DNA from: Candidatus Sabulitectum sp.
GTDB taxonomy: Bacteria; Fermentibacterota; Fermentibacteria; Fermentibacterales; JCC-6
NCBI GenBank assembly: GCA_023139045.1
Contig: JAGLOJ010000018.1
Coordinates: forward strand, 1 to 57,699
DNA: 57,699 bases
Reading direction: 5' to 3'
Part shown: positions 44,687 to 53,942 of the stretch, in pieces
Layout: the number at the start of each line of letters is the position of its first letter
How positions within the stretch are numbered: position 1 is the first letter of the stretch
Program-made: the position numbers and the translations under genes
The notes under the pieces: model-generated
Databases searched by the model: none
What the model saw: only the letters and a program-made list of their open reading frames with translations
What the model was told of the DNA's origin: nothing

Positions 44687-46636
44687 TCAGCGGCACTCAG
44701 CTACTATCTCTATGAAGCTGTCAGCCTTCAGGCTGGCTCCGCCTACAAGGGCTCCGTTGACATCTTTACCGGCCATAACTTCAGCAGCATTGGTCGGTTT
44801 CACACTGCCTCCGTAGATGATTCCCATTTCCCCGGCAAATTCTTCATCAAGAATCTCCGAAACCCATTCTCTTATGAGGGCATGTATTCTCTGTGCCTCC
44901 TGAGGTGTGGCGGTTTTTCCCGTACCTATGGCCCACACCGGCTCGTAGGCGATAATCAGATTGTAGGGATTGGCATCTTCCAGACCTCTGAGGGCTGATT
45001 CCAACTGCCCGCGGATAACTTCCTCGGTTTTTCCCGCTTCGCGCTGTTCAAGAAGCTCCCCCACACAGAGAACGCAGGATAGTTCAGCGGAAAGACCCGC
45101 CTGTACTTTCTTCCTTACGATCTCATCGGTTTCGCCAAGGATATGCCGTCTCTCACTGTGCCCTGCAAGGAACCAGGAGCATCCTGCTTCTTTAAGCATT
45201 CCAGCGCTTATCTCACCGGTGAATGCACCCTTCTCCTCCCAGAAAATGTCCTGTGCTCCCAGGTATATACCTGCCTTTTCCGCCAGTGGCGCGAAGGCGG
45301 CAAGAAGGGTGAACGGAGCAAAAAGAACCACATCAGCTCCAAAATAGTTAACATTCCCCTCGTCCAGCAGTGAGATGTACTCAATGCCCATAGCCAGTGA
45401 ACCGTTCATCTTCCAGTTGGCTCCTACAAATGGTTTGACTCCATCAATTTTAAGATGCTCAAGGGCTGGAAGTTCTTCACCCTGAAGCAATTTCAGAGAA
45501 GCACCTCCACCGGTGGAAACATGAGTGATCTGCTCTGCAACACCGGCTTCACGAACTGCGCGCATGCTGTCTCCGCCACCTACGACAGCTATTGTACCGT
45601 AGGAAGTCGCATCTGCCATGAATGCAGCAAGTTGTCTGGTACCTATATCGAACGGCCGGATCTCAAATAATCCCATTGGACCGTTCCAGACAATTGTTTT
45701 ACTCTTCAGCATTGTCCTGCGGAACAACTCAATGGATTCCGGTCCAATGTCAAACCCGGCCATATCCGCCGGGAGGTCATCAAATCGCCTGACAACCGCC
45801 TTGTCACCCTGATCTTTTGAGGGAGCGCAGACAATATCCACCGGCAGGATAAGATTTACTCCTTTGGCCTCAGCGGCCTTTATGATGTCCCTGGCTGTCT
45901 GAATTGTATCCTCTTCAACTATGCTTGTACCGGTCTCAAGACCCATTGCCTTATAGAAGGTAAATGCCATGGCTCCTCCTACAATAAGGTTATCCAGTTT
46001 CGGCAGAACATTTTCTATCACTGCAACCTTGTCGCTGACCTTAACACCACCCAGAATTACCGTATATGGCTTCCTGGGGTGCCTTACAAGTTCTCCGAAA
46101 ACCCGCAGTTCTTTTTCCACAAGAAAACCAACATAGCCCCCGCCAAGTATCTCCGGAACACCAACCATAGATGCGTGTTCCCTGTGGCTGGTGCCGAAGG
46201 CATCATTCACATAGATGTCTGCCAGTGCCGCAAGTTTCCGGGAGAAGTCGGGATCGTTTGCTCTCTCCTCGGGATGAAACCGCAGATTTTCAAGAACGAG
46301 AAGTTCTCCCGGGCCAAGACCGGCAGCCATGGCCTCCACTCTTTTGCCAATACAATCTCTTGCAAACAGAATTCTGGTTTCTGTGAGTATTTCCTTCAGC
46401 TTCTCGGCAATGGGCTTCATGCTAAAATCCGGAACTATTTTCCCCTTTGGCCTGCCCAGGTGAGAAGCCAGAACAACAGGTGAACCCTGCTCAATGAGGT
46501 ATCGGATAGTTCTGAGGACTGATCTTATCCTTGTGTCATCAAGTATCTTACCGTCCTCAAGCGGTACATTGAGGTCAGCTCTGAGGAATATTCTCTTCCC
46601 TCCGGTCTTCAGATCTCGAATCGAAGGATACTGCAT
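44687..46636 (-). CDS. Phosphoglycerate kinase-triosephosphate isomerase fusion
   Basis: Two glycolytic enzymes in one chain of 649 residues. PGK spans 1-397: ADLNVPL, HLGRPKG, and the GGGDS nucleotide loop at 353-357. TIM spans about 402-649: Lys409 (NWKMN), His493 (AGHSERR), catalytic Glu565 (AYEPVWAIGTG), and the YGGSVKP phosphate loop. Thermotoga maritima has the same order of fusion. I chose ATG 46636 with AAGGGG upstream, two bases before the gap stop; the longer frame to 46702 reads into gap. All active-site residues are intact. Confidence 0.96.
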   Translation of the reverse strand: MQYPSIRDLKTGGKRIFLRADLNVPLEDGKILDDTRIRSVLRTIRYLIEQGSPVVLASHLGRPKGKIVPDFSMKPIAEKLKEILTETRILFARDCIGKRVEAMAAGLGPGELLVLENLRFHPEERANDPDFSRKLAALADIYVNDAFGTSHREHASMVGVPEILGGGYVGFLVEKELRVFGELVRHPRKPYTVILGGVKVSDKVAVIENVLPKLDNLIVGGAMAFTFYKAMGLETGTSIVEEDTIQTARDIIKAAEAKGVNLILPVDIVCAPSKDQGDKAVVRRFDDLPADMAGFDIGPESIELFRRTMLKSKTIVWNGPMGLFEIRPFDIGTRQLAAFMADATSYGTIAVVGGGDSMRAVREAGVAEQITHVSTGGGASLKLLQGEELPALEHLKIDGVKPFVGANWKMNGSLAMGIEYISLLDEGNVNYFGADVVLFAPFTLLAAFAPLAEKAGIYLGAQDIFWEEKGAFTGEISAGMLKEAGCSWFLAGHSERRHILGETDEIVRKKVQAGLSAELSCVLCVGELLEQREAGKTEEVIRGQLESALRGLEDANPYNLIIAYEPVWAIGTGKTATPQEAQRIHALIREWVSEILDEEFAGEMGIIYGGSVKPTNAAEVMAGKDVNGALVGGASLKADSFIEIVAECR

Positions 46637-46637
46637 A

Positions 46638-47660
46638 TCAGAGCCCCTTTGCGGCCATGAGCAGAAGCATGTCAACCATTCTGGAAGAGTAGCCGAATTC
46701 ATTATCGTACCAGGCGAGAACCTTGAGCATTCTTGGCCCGATCATCTTGGTGATTCCACTGTCAAAGATGCTGCTGTAGGGGTTACCAACGACATCCGAT
46801 GAGACCAGAGGCTCATCCGTGTACTGAAGTACACCCTTCATGGAGGTTTCCGAAGCAACCTTCATTGCATTGTTTACAGCCTCTTCCGTGGCATCGGTCT
46901 TAAGCATACAAACCAGATCCACCAGAGATCCATCAGGCACAGGAACTCTGACGGCCATTCCATCGAGCTTGCCTTTGAGCTCAGGGATAACAAGAGAAAC
47001 AGCGGCTGCAGCGCCTGTAGTTGTAGGGATAACATTGATGGCAGCAGAACGGGCTCTTCTCATGTCGGAGTGGGGAAGGTCAAGAATTCTCTGGTCATTG
47101 GTGTACGCATGAATTGTAGTCATCACACCTGTATCGATACCAAAGGTGTCGTTGAGAACTTTAGCAACCGGGGCAAGACAGTTGGTGGTGCAGCTTGCAG
47201 TGCTTACAACATGGTGTTTTTGTGGATCGTAGAGATCTGAATTGACTCCGAAAACAACTGTCAAATCAGCTCCAGCTTTACCCTTTGCAGGAGCACTGAT
47301 AACAACTTTTTTCGCTCCGGCCTGTATGTGATATGCAGCCTTTTCCCTTGTTCTGAAAAAGCCGGTCGACTCAATAACAATGTCCACACCCATTTCTTTC
47401 CAGGGCAGCTTAAGAGGGTCGGGCTGGCTTGAAACCACAAAGGAATCTCCACCTGCAATGATCCTGTCACCATCTACTTTAACTTCACCTGGAAACACTC
47501 CGTGAACAGAATCATACTTAAGAAGATGAGCCAGCATAGCTGGGTCTGTGAGATCGTTAACAGCAACAATATCGATGTCATCATGCTTGAGAGACTGTCT
47601 GTAAACCAGTCTGCCAATTCGACCAAAACCGTTAATGGCTACTTTTACTTTTACCGACAC
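46638..47660 (-). CDS. gap: Glyceraldehyde-3-phosphate dehydrogenase
   Basis: Oxidises glyceraldehyde-3-phosphate to 1,3-bisphosphoglycerate with NAD. The 340 residues are typical. The Rossmann motif INGFGRIGR (9-17) is followed by Asp36 at the cofactor-selecting position, favouring NAD. Catalytic Cys157 is in STASCTTNC, and the [12 protein letters not shown] closing motif is intact. GTG start behind GGAGAGGAG. It feeds directly into the fused PGK one base downstream. Confidence 0.97.
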   Translation of the reverse strand: MSVKVKVAINGFGRIGRLVYRQSLKHDDIDIVAVNDLTDPAMLAHLLKYDSVHGVFPGEVKVDGDRIIAGGDSFVVSSQPDPLKLPWKEMGVDIVIESTGFFRTREKAAYHIQAGAKKVVISAPAKGKAGADLTVVFGVNSDLYDPQKHHVVSTASCTTNCLAPVAKVLNDTFGIDTGVMTTIHAYTNDQRILDLPHSDMRRARSAAINVIPTTTGAAAAVSLVIPELKGKLDGMAVRVPVPDGSLVDLVCMLKTDATEEAVNNAMKVASETSMKGVLQYTDEPLVSSDVVGNPYSSIFDSGITKMIGPRMLKVLAWYDNEFGYSSRMVDMLLLMAAKGL

Positions 47661-47681
47661 AGTTTTCTCCTCTCCAATATA

Positions 47682-48719
47682 TCAGCCGTAGAACAGTTCG
47701 GCTGTTTTGATGTGTTCCTCCGGAACAGTTTTAAGAGTTCCAACGGCTTCTGCGAGGTCGGCCGCTATTACTTCAGTTCCCCGGAGAGCCGCCATTTTGC
47801 AATTCTCACCGGATTCGCCGATTTCCACTGCCTTAACACCCAATCGTGTGCCAAGCACCCGATCGAATGCTGAAGGGCTTCCACCGCGCTGAACATGACC
47901 AAGAACAACATGCCTTGTTTCAAGACCGGTTCTGTCCTCGATCTCGTTCTTCAGTACCTCTCCAATTCCAATACCTGTTCCAAGCTGAACATGACCGAAT
48001 GAATCCATCTCTGCTGAATGGTAAACATGACGGGCAAGACCGGGATCAATTGCTCCTTCAGCCACAGCGATCAGGGCATATCTTCTACCCTCCTCATAAC
48101 GCTTTTTCATTACCGCACATACTTCATCGGTGTCAAACTCTTTCTCGGGAGTAAGAATAACATGTGCACCCCCTGCCATACCTCCGTACAAAGCCATCCA
48201 TCCTGCATGGCGACCCATAATTTCCACAACCATCACCCTCTCGTGGCTTCTGGCTGTGGTTTTCAGTTTATCAAGGGCTTCCATCACATAGTTAATTGCA
48301 GAATCGAACCCGAATGTGTAGTCGGTTGCTGACAGATCGTTGTCGATTGTCTTGGGTACACCAACAACAAAAACTCCCATTTCCGCAAGCGTGTTGGCTA
48401 CTCCGAGAGTGTCTTCCCCGCCTACAGCAATAAGAACATCAATATCGTTCTTTTTCAGAGTTTCCCTGATTTTATCCAGACCATTCTCGACCTTTCTCGG
48501 ATTAGTTCTGGAGGAGAAAAGAATCGTACCACCCTGTGTGTGTATGTCGCGGACTGCCTCCCGGTCCAGAGACACAGTGGTGTTCTCAATTGCACCCTTC
48601 CATCCTCTGAGAAAACCGGTCACTTTGTGTCCGCCTGATTCAGCACGAACAACTACACCCCTTATTACGGCATTCAAACCCGGGGCATCACCACCACCGG
48701 TGAGTATTCCAAAGTGCAC
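47682..48719 (-). CDS. Phosphofructokinase, probably pyrophosphate-dependent
   Basis: Phosphorylates fructose-6-phosphate. The 345 residues belong to the PfkA family (LTGGGDAPGLN, PKTIDND, MGRHAGWMAL, GHVQRGGSPSA). Asp103 (GGEDT) and Lys123 (PKTIDND) fall at the two positions that separate PPi-dependent enzymes (Asp, Lys) from ATP-dependent ones (Gly, Gly). So pyrophosphate is the likely donor and the reaction is probably reversible. GTG start; its AGGAGG lies in the last two Arg codons of aroF. Part of the glycolytic run with gap and pgk-tpi. Confidence 0.93.
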   Translation of the reverse strand: MHFGILTGGGDAPGLNAVIRGVVVRAESGGHKVTGFLRGWKGAIENTTVSLDREAVRDIHTQGGTILFSSRTNPRKVENGLDKIRETLKKNDIDVLIAVGGEDTLGVANTLAEMGVFVVGVPKTIDNDLSATDYTFGFDSAINYVMEALDKLKTTARSHERVMVVEIMGRHAGWMALYGGMAGGAHVILTPEKEFDTDEVCAVMKKRYEEGRRYALIAVAEGAIDPGLARHVYHSAEMDSFGHVQLGTGIGIGEVLKNEIEDRTGLETRHVVLGHVQRGGSPSAFDRVLGTRLGVKAVEIGESGENCKMAALRGTEVIAADLAEAVGTLKTVPEEHIKTAELFYG

Positions 48720-48723
48720 TTGT

Positions 48724-49521
48724 TTACCTCCTGTGTTTTTCCTTTAAACGACACGGTGACTGCGGGGCAGCACCGATCGTCTGTGAATACAATCTGAATT
48801 GATCAAGCGAAAGAGACTGCCCTCCGTCAGAAAGAGCTTTGTCCGGATCCGGATGCACCTCAACCATAAGACCATCAGCACCGGCACCCAGTGCCGCCAG
48901 GGACAGAGGCAGAATAAGATCTCTTCTGCCGGCAGCATGACATGGATCAACGATCACCGGAAGACCAAGGGAATTCCTTGCCAGGGGAACCGCTGAAATA
49001 TCAAGGGTGGAACGGGTCCATGTTTCAAAGGTTCTGATTCCCCGTTCGCACAGCACCACGCTCTCGTTTCCCTCTTTAAGGATATATTCTGCAGCAAGAA
49101 GCCACTCCTCTACTGTGGCCATAAAACCCCGCTTCAAAAGAACCGGCATTCCACTGCGCCCTATCTCACTGAGCAGAGTAAAGTTGTGCATATTCCGGGC
49201 ACCGACTTGAAGCATATCAACATATTCGGAGGCGATCTCAATCTGCCCCGCTGACATGACCTCAGTCACAACTGGAATTTTGTATTCGTTCCCCGCTTTT
49301 CTTAGAATTTTCAGCGCATCAACTCCAAGCCCTTGAAACGAATACGGGGATGTGCGAGGTTTCCACGAACCACCTCTAAGCATTTCAGCTCCACATTCAA
49401 CAACAGCTTTTGCAGTTTCCATGACCATCTCTTCATTTTCCACAGAGCATGGACCTGCAATAAGCAGAATTTGCGATCCCCCAAAAACGGCATTTCCCAC
49501 TCTAACTTCTCGTACCAGCAT
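48724..49521 (-). CDS. aroF: 3-deoxy-7-phosphoheptulonate synthase, type I-beta
   Basis: Condenses phosphoenolpyruvate and erythrose-4-phosphate, first step of the shikimate pathway. The 265 residues are the catalytic core only: IAGPCSVE, RGGSWKPRTSPYSFQG, LLKRG, and VDPCHAAGRR, all intact. It lacks the N-terminal ferredoxin-like or chorismate-mutase regulatory domain that many relatives have. The ATG is one base after the AMP-ligase stop, and that ligase ends in a chorismate-mutase-like domain. This pairing is discussed in the findings. Confidence 0.95.
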   Translation of the reverse strand: MLVREVRVGNAVFGGSQILLIAGPCSVENEEMVMETAKAVVECGAEMLRGGSWKPRTSPYSFQGLGVDALKILRKAGNEYKIPVVTEVMSAGQIEIASEYVDMLQVGARNMHNFTLLSEIGRSGMPVLLKRGFMATVEEWLLAAEYILKEGNESVVLCERGIRTFETWTRSTLDISAVPLARNSLGLPVIVDPCHAAGRRDLILPLSLAALGAGADGLMVEVHPDPDKALSDGGQSLSLDQFRLYSQTIGAAPQSPCRLKEKHRR

Positions 49522-49522
49522 G

Positions 49523-51193
49523 TCAGCCCCTCCCCAGATTGTTCATGATGGATCTGATGACTTCCCTGACACTACTGTCAGAGAGGGGTCCGGGGTTATG
49601 TCCCATTGCATTGTTTATCTGCTCCTCAACCCAGTTGGGATTGTATCCGGCATCTATTCTTTCCATGATATTTGCTCTGGAGTTAAGCAGCTTTACAAGA
49701 TCCACATCCAGCCTGAGAAGCTCTGCCCGGTAGTCAGGAGCAATATCCTGCCTGGCAATTCTTGCTCTATCCAGCTTCCCGGAAGCTGTCCGCGGAAGAC
49801 TGTTGCTGAAAAAATACTTCCGGGGCATCTTGAAGTCCTCCAGGATGTCCAGGAGAAAATTCCTCAAGTCATGTTTGGTAAGTTCCACCCCTCCGGGAAG
49901 AACAACGTACGCAACCGGAGCCTCTCCCCGACCGGGAAAGTCCTTTCCGACCACACACACATCCCTCACCGATGGATGCTTAAGAATGGCCAGTTCAACT
50001 TCACTGGGATAGACTTTGAGCCCTGAAGCCTTGATAAGCCCTCCCCGTCTTCCTGTGAAGTAAAGCCGTCCACTTCGCCTTGTAAAGATGTCTCCGGTTC
50101 TGTACCATCCGTCAATAAGAATTTCAGAGGAATCTGATCGTTCACCGAGATATCGATTTACAATACCTTCTCCGGCAATCCACAATTCTCCTCTGCCGTT
50201 ACCCTCTACCACTGCACTTTCATCACGAAGTTGAACACTGTACCCGAAAGCCACAGATGAATACCCCACAACTCCGGGATCACCGATAAGAACCACACCG
50301 GAGGTTTCTGTACTGCCCCATACAGGAGTAACCTTTTCTCCGGTTCGCTCTTTAAACGCTGAAAGAAATCTCTCTGTAACCCTCATACCTCCGGTTTCCA
50401 CAATGCGCAGAGATGAAACATCTGCGTCTTCCCTGCTGGCAAGCCGGCTTAAGGCATCCAGCTGAGGAGGAAGCCCCATAAGAAAGGTGACCTTGTGCTT
50501 ACTGATCATGTGAATGTGCTGTCTTGGATAGACCGAGGGCTCCAGAACAGTGGTTGCCCCAAGATACAGGCCACGCATAAAAATTTCGTGAGGGTGCCCG
50601 ATAACCCCGAAAAGTGACATCAAAACATCATCACCCGTGAGTTCAAGATCCTCACAGACTGATGCTGTGTTTATCAACAGTTCCCGGTGTGTTGTAACAG
50701 CAACCTTGGGCAGACCCGTGGACCCGCTTGTCACATTCATGTAGAACTCGTCAAAAGTATCTATCCTGGGGCTGCCCTGGGGAGAAAGAGCCGGAGAGTT
50801 GATATCTGATCTGCCGAAAGGCAACAGGGTACTTGCTTTCCAGCCATCGATCTCCATTCCCTCCCAGCAGAGAATAAAACGCTTGTTCCACCTGGTAAAA
50901 ACCATCTCTCTGTCTTCAGAAAGCCAGCCGGGATTCAGGCCCAGAAATCGAGCTCCCGCCTTTGAAATTGCTGTAAACGCCACAGGAAGGCCGCAGGTTC
51001 TGCCGACCTGAACTCCCACAAGAGTTCCCTTTTCCACACCGGCCGTTTGAAGTCTGCCGGCCAGGTGCTCCGAAGCCCGGTGCCACTGGGCAAATGTAAG
51101 GGAGCTCTCGCTGTCCTGGAGGGCGATCTTGTCTGGAGTCTCCATGGCCCACTGTTCAAGCAGGCCATGGATAGTAAGAATTGTTCTATTCAA
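49523..51193 (-). CDS. AMP-forming acyl/aryl-CoA ligase with AroQ-like C-terminal domain
   Basis: Adenylate-forming ligase of about 556 residues. The ANL core has TSGSTGLPK (155-163), a GSTETSG motif, the WYRTGD hinge region and catalytic Lys473 (SGKLDR). A further 63 residues (494-556) resemble the AroQ chorismate-mutase helix bundle: LVKLLNSRANIMERI, YNPNWVEEQ and GPLSDSSVREVI. The arginine before the conserved Glu is replaced by Val and the core Lys is absent, so mutase activity is unlikely. I chose TTG 51193; the frame to 51325 overlaps the SPFH zinc ribbons. The ligase substrate is unknown. Confidence 0.82.
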   Translation of the reverse strand: MNRTILTIHGLLEQWAMETPDKIALQDSESSLTFAQWHRASEHLAGRLQTAGVEKGTLVGVQVGRTCGLPVAFTAISKAGARFLGLNPGWLSEDREMVFTRWNKRFILCWEGMEIDGWKASTLLPFGRSDINSPALSPQGSPRIDTFDEFYMNVTSGSTGLPKVAVTTHRELLINTASVCEDLELTGDDVLMSLFGVIGHPHEIFMRGLYLGATTVLEPSVYPRQHIHMISKHKVTFLMGLPPQLDALSRLASREDADVSSLRIVETGGMRVTERFLSAFKERTGEKVTPVWGSTETSGVVLIGDPGVVGYSSVAFGYSVQLRDESAVVEGNGRGELWIAGEGIVNRYLGERSDSSEILIDGWYRTGDIFTRRSGRLYFTGRRGGLIKASGLKVYPSEVELAILKHPSVRDVCVVGKDFPGRGEAPVAYVVLPGGVELTKHDLRNFLLDILEDFKMPRKYFFSNSLPRTASGKLDRARIARQDIAPDYRAELLRLDVDLVKLLNSRANIMERIDAGYNPNWVEEQINNAMGHNPGPLSDSSVREVIRSIMNNLGRG

Positions 51194-52310
51194 CCTTTTT
51201 GCCACAATCGGGGCAGAACTTACTGCCAGCCGGAATGTCGGCACCACACTCGCATTTTGTTCCTCCACCGATCCTGGTTCCGCATTCGGGGCAGAATTTA
51301 CCACCGGCAGGAACCGGTTTGCCACAGGACGGGCAACTTTCCGCTAGAGTTTTTCCGCATTCCGGGCAGAATTTACCATCGGCTACTGACTTGCCGCACG
51401 ACGGGCAGGTAACCAGTGCAACAGCCGGAACAGCAGCTGGAGCATCAGTTTGAGGTGCCATTGCCTGACCCATCTGGTTGGCCATAACCATCCCCATTCC
51501 AAGCCCTGCTCCCATTCCAACTCCGGCACCGGCAGCGCCACCACCGCCACCCGCCTTGGCTGCGTCACCCAGTGCAGTAGCTGTTTTGAATCTCATGTAT
51601 TCGTTCATGTCACCAAGAACACCCATGCCGCTTCTCTCATCGATCCGTTTCTGAACCTCCTCGGGAGGCGTGATGGCACTGATATAAAAATCAACCATCT
51701 GAATGCCGTACTTGCTGAAGTCATCGGTAAATCTTGCTTTCGCAAGAGTACCAAGTTCATCGTACTTGGCTGCAAGATCAAAAATGGTAGACATGGTTTC
51801 GCCAAGAAGATCAGCAAGTCTGCTGATGATAATATTCTTCAGGAAACCCTCAATATCTCCGGTAGAGTATCTTCCCTCAGTTCCCACAATTTTGTTGACA
51901 AAAAGCAGACTGTCAATAATTTTCATGGAAAAACTGCCGAAGGCTCGAAGTCTTACCATGGAAAGCTCTGAGTCACGGAATAATATCGGCTCTTTCGTGC
52001 CCCACTTCATATTCGTGAAAGTCTTCTTGTTTACGTAGTAAACTTCAGCTTTAAACGGTGTACCCTCACCGGCAAATGCCATATCAACAATACCGGCGAG
52101 AATAGGGATATTCTGTGTGGTGAGAGTATGTCTTCCCGGTCCGAGAATATCCATTGCCTTGCCGTCACGGTAGAATACCGCTTCCTGGCTTTCTCTTACT
52201 ACACACTGGCTGCCAAGGCGAAATTCACCGGAACCGTGTTCCGGAATCCTGTGAGCGATCTCTTTCCCGGAATTATCCAGAAATTCAATTATTTCAGGTC
52301 TCTTAAACAT
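51186..52310 (-). CDS. SPFH-domain protein with three zinc ribbons
   Basis: Band-7/SPFH 'virion core-like' protein of 374 residues, similar in plan to Bacillus YdjI. The SPFH region occupies about 20-235, then a Gly/Ala/Met-rich low-complexity linker (about 250-285), and three C-terminal zinc ribbons with CPSCG..CPECG, CPSCG..CPECG and CECG..CPDCG cysteine pairs. No transmembrane helix. It probably forms membrane-associated oligomers. ATG 52310 has GGGAGAG seven bases upstream. The downstream ligase starts in its last codons. Confidence 0.9.
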   Translation of the reverse strand: MFKRPEIIEFLDNSGKEIAHRIPEHGSGEFRLGSQCVVRESQEAVFYRDGKAMDILGPGRHTLTTQNIPILAGIVDMAFAGEGTPFKAEVYYVNKKTFTNMKWGTKEPILFRDSELSMVRLRAFGSFSMKIIDSLLFVNKIVGTEGRYSTGDIEGFLKNIIISRLADLLGETMSTIFDLAAKYDELGTLAKARFTDDFSKYGIQMVDFYISAITPPEEVQKRIDERSGMGVLGDMNEYMRFKTATALGDAAKAGGGGGAAGAGVGMGAGLGMGMVMANQMGQAMAPQTDAPAAVPAVALVTCPSCGKSVADGKFCPECGKTLAESCPSCGKPVPAGGKFCPECGTRIGGGTKCECGADIPAGSKFCPDCGKKVE

Positions 52311-52321
52311 GGTCACTCTCC

Positions 52322-52846
52322 CTAATCAATCGGTGTGTTGTTCTGGAGGTCGACCATAAGTGAGCTTCTACCCTCAAGCCTGTGGAGGAAGTCATCAAGA
52401 CCTGCAACGGCCACCTCAAGAGTTTCTTTCACTTCGGTACCACTATCAACAGCAGAGCCCAGTGCTTCAAAATCAACCTGCATCTTCTCCACATCTTCGG
52501 TGAGTGAGCAGTCGAATTCGTAGAGTTTATCAAGCTCATTCTCATGCACTTTGTGCATATCGAACCAGCCCTTGTATCCACGGGCGGCAAATCTGACCTT
52601 GTCAGCTGCCATTTCAAGTTTTTTTGTGAGTCGACCAAATCCGCCGGCAGCGTCAAGCGCGGCAGGGCCTTTCAGATTAGCCAGACCACTTGTGGCAATG
52701 GTTAAAAGCCCGTCAATCCTGGTAGCAAGTATGGATCTGAAGAGGGCATCATTGTCTCTTCTTTCCTCTTTACCCTTGTACCCCTTGTATCCCGGGATTA
52801 TCCGAATAGCCTTTTCCAGGAAATTAAGCTGTCTTCCATCACTCAT
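52322..52846 (-). CDS. Helical protein of unknown function beside SPFH gene
   Basis: Soluble, largely helical protein of 174 residues. The GYKGYKGKEERRDN pattern near residue 20 and a long coiled-coil-like C-terminal half (about 100-165) are visible; no known motif. Helical partners commonly precede SPFH-zinc ribbon genes, so it may bind that protein. AGGAGG lies five bases before the ATG, and 11 bp separate it from the SPFH start. Confidence 0.75.
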   Translation of the reverse strand: MSDGRQLNFLEKAIRIIPGYKGYKGKEERRDNDALFRSILATRIDGLLTIATSGLANLKGPAALDAAGGFGRLTKKLEMAADKVRFAARGYKGWFDMHKVHENELDKLYEFDCSLTEDVEKMQVDFEALGSAVDSGTEVKETLEVAVAGLDDFLHRLEGRSSLMVDLQNNTPID

Positions 52847-52943
52847 CCCATCCTCCTGACATGTTGTTACTACCCATTATACTCATGGGTATCATACCTA
52901 TATACAACAGGCGTTCGCGTCAATAAGAGATCCGGTATAATAC

Positions 52944-53942
52944 TCAGCGAACCGCCCTGATGTTCTGTGCATGCCCGGTGGCGGTTACTGCGAAAAGATG
53001 CTCTCCGGATCCGTCTCCCTTGCTGACAAAAAAGAGATATCCATCTGCAGTATCAGGGCTTGCAACAGCTTCAAGAGATGCAACTCCCGGTGAACAGATC
53101 GGTGCCGGAGGCAGACCGGAGTTCCTGTAAGTGTTGTAAGGGCTTTCAATTTCCAGATCTCTGTAAAGAAGAACTTCACGAACCTCCCCGAGGGCATATT
53201 GAACAGTAGCGCAGCTCTCCAGCCTCATGTTGATCCGGAGTCTGTTGATGAACACTCCTGCAACAAGATCGCGCTCGGTGTCGGAGGCAGCCTCCCTTTC
53301 TACAATGGAGGCAAGTATCAATGCATCAAACGGCGAGAGACCAACCATTTCACATCTCTCTTCCCACTCTGAATCCATTACTTCAAAACCGGTTCTCACT
53401 ATTGTGTCTACAACATTCCATGCAGGAGTGGAATCGGCGAACTCATAGGTCTCCGGGAACAGATAACCCTCAAAACATGGAATACCCACCGCATTCAGAT
53501 ATTCAATTCCGCGCGATAAATTTTCCAGTTCAGACAGAGGAATTCCAAGAGATTCGGAGAGAACAGGCAGACTCTGCTCCACTCTCAGCCCCGGAGGAAG
53601 AGTAACCCAGCTGGTGGCCACGGGAATTACATCACCGGATATGAACTTCGCCAGTATTGAGTCTGCTTCCATACAATCGCTGAGACTGTAGCTGCCAGCC
53701 TGAAGCGAGGAACCCGGGAAATTACGTCTGTAGCTGAGAAGAACAATCCACCTGCTCCTTACAAGTGAGCTGTCCTCCAGTGCCCGGGCTACATCTCTCA
53801 CACCCCAGCCGCGCTGAAGTGTAAACTTCAAAGCAACGCCATGCCCCGGTGGGGTTTCCAGTTTTCGTACATAAATAAGACCGGCGAATCCCACCACCAG
53901 CAACATGATCAATCCTCTGACGAATATTCTTTTTTTTCTCAT
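52944..53942 (-). CDS. mltG: Endolytic murein transglycosylase MltG
   Basis: Cleaves nascent peptidoglycan strands and ends their elongation. The 332 residues include an N-terminal membrane anchor (about 8-25), a LysM-like subdomain (about 38-100) and the YceG catalytic domain. Catalytic Glu215 is in LASIVERE, and FEGYLFPETY and NTYRNSGLPPAPI are the family motifs. It overlaps ruvX by 4 bp; mltG and ruvX are common neighbours. Confidence 0.95.
   Translation of the reverse strand: MRKKRIFVRGLIMLLVVGFAGLIYVRKLETPPGHGVALKFTLQRGWGVRDVARALEDSSLVRSRWIVLLSYRRNFPGSSLQAGSYSLSDCMEADSILAKFISGDVIPVATSWVTLPPGLRVEQSLPVLSESLGIPLSELENLSRGIEYLNAVGIPCFEGYLFPETYEFADSTPAWNVVDTIVRTGFEVMDSEWEERCEMVGLSPFDALILASIVEREAASDTERDLVAGVFINRLRINMRLESCATVQYALGEVREVLLYRDLEIESPYNTYRNSGLPPAPICSPGVASLEAVASPDTADGYLFFVSKGDGSGEHLFAVTATGHAQNIRAVR

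Noticed and set aside
49523-51325. Longer form of the AMP-ligase starting at 51325
   Set aside because: Its first 44 residues are the zinc-ribbon coding sequence of the SPFH gene in another frame. The ligase similarity begins near 51193.
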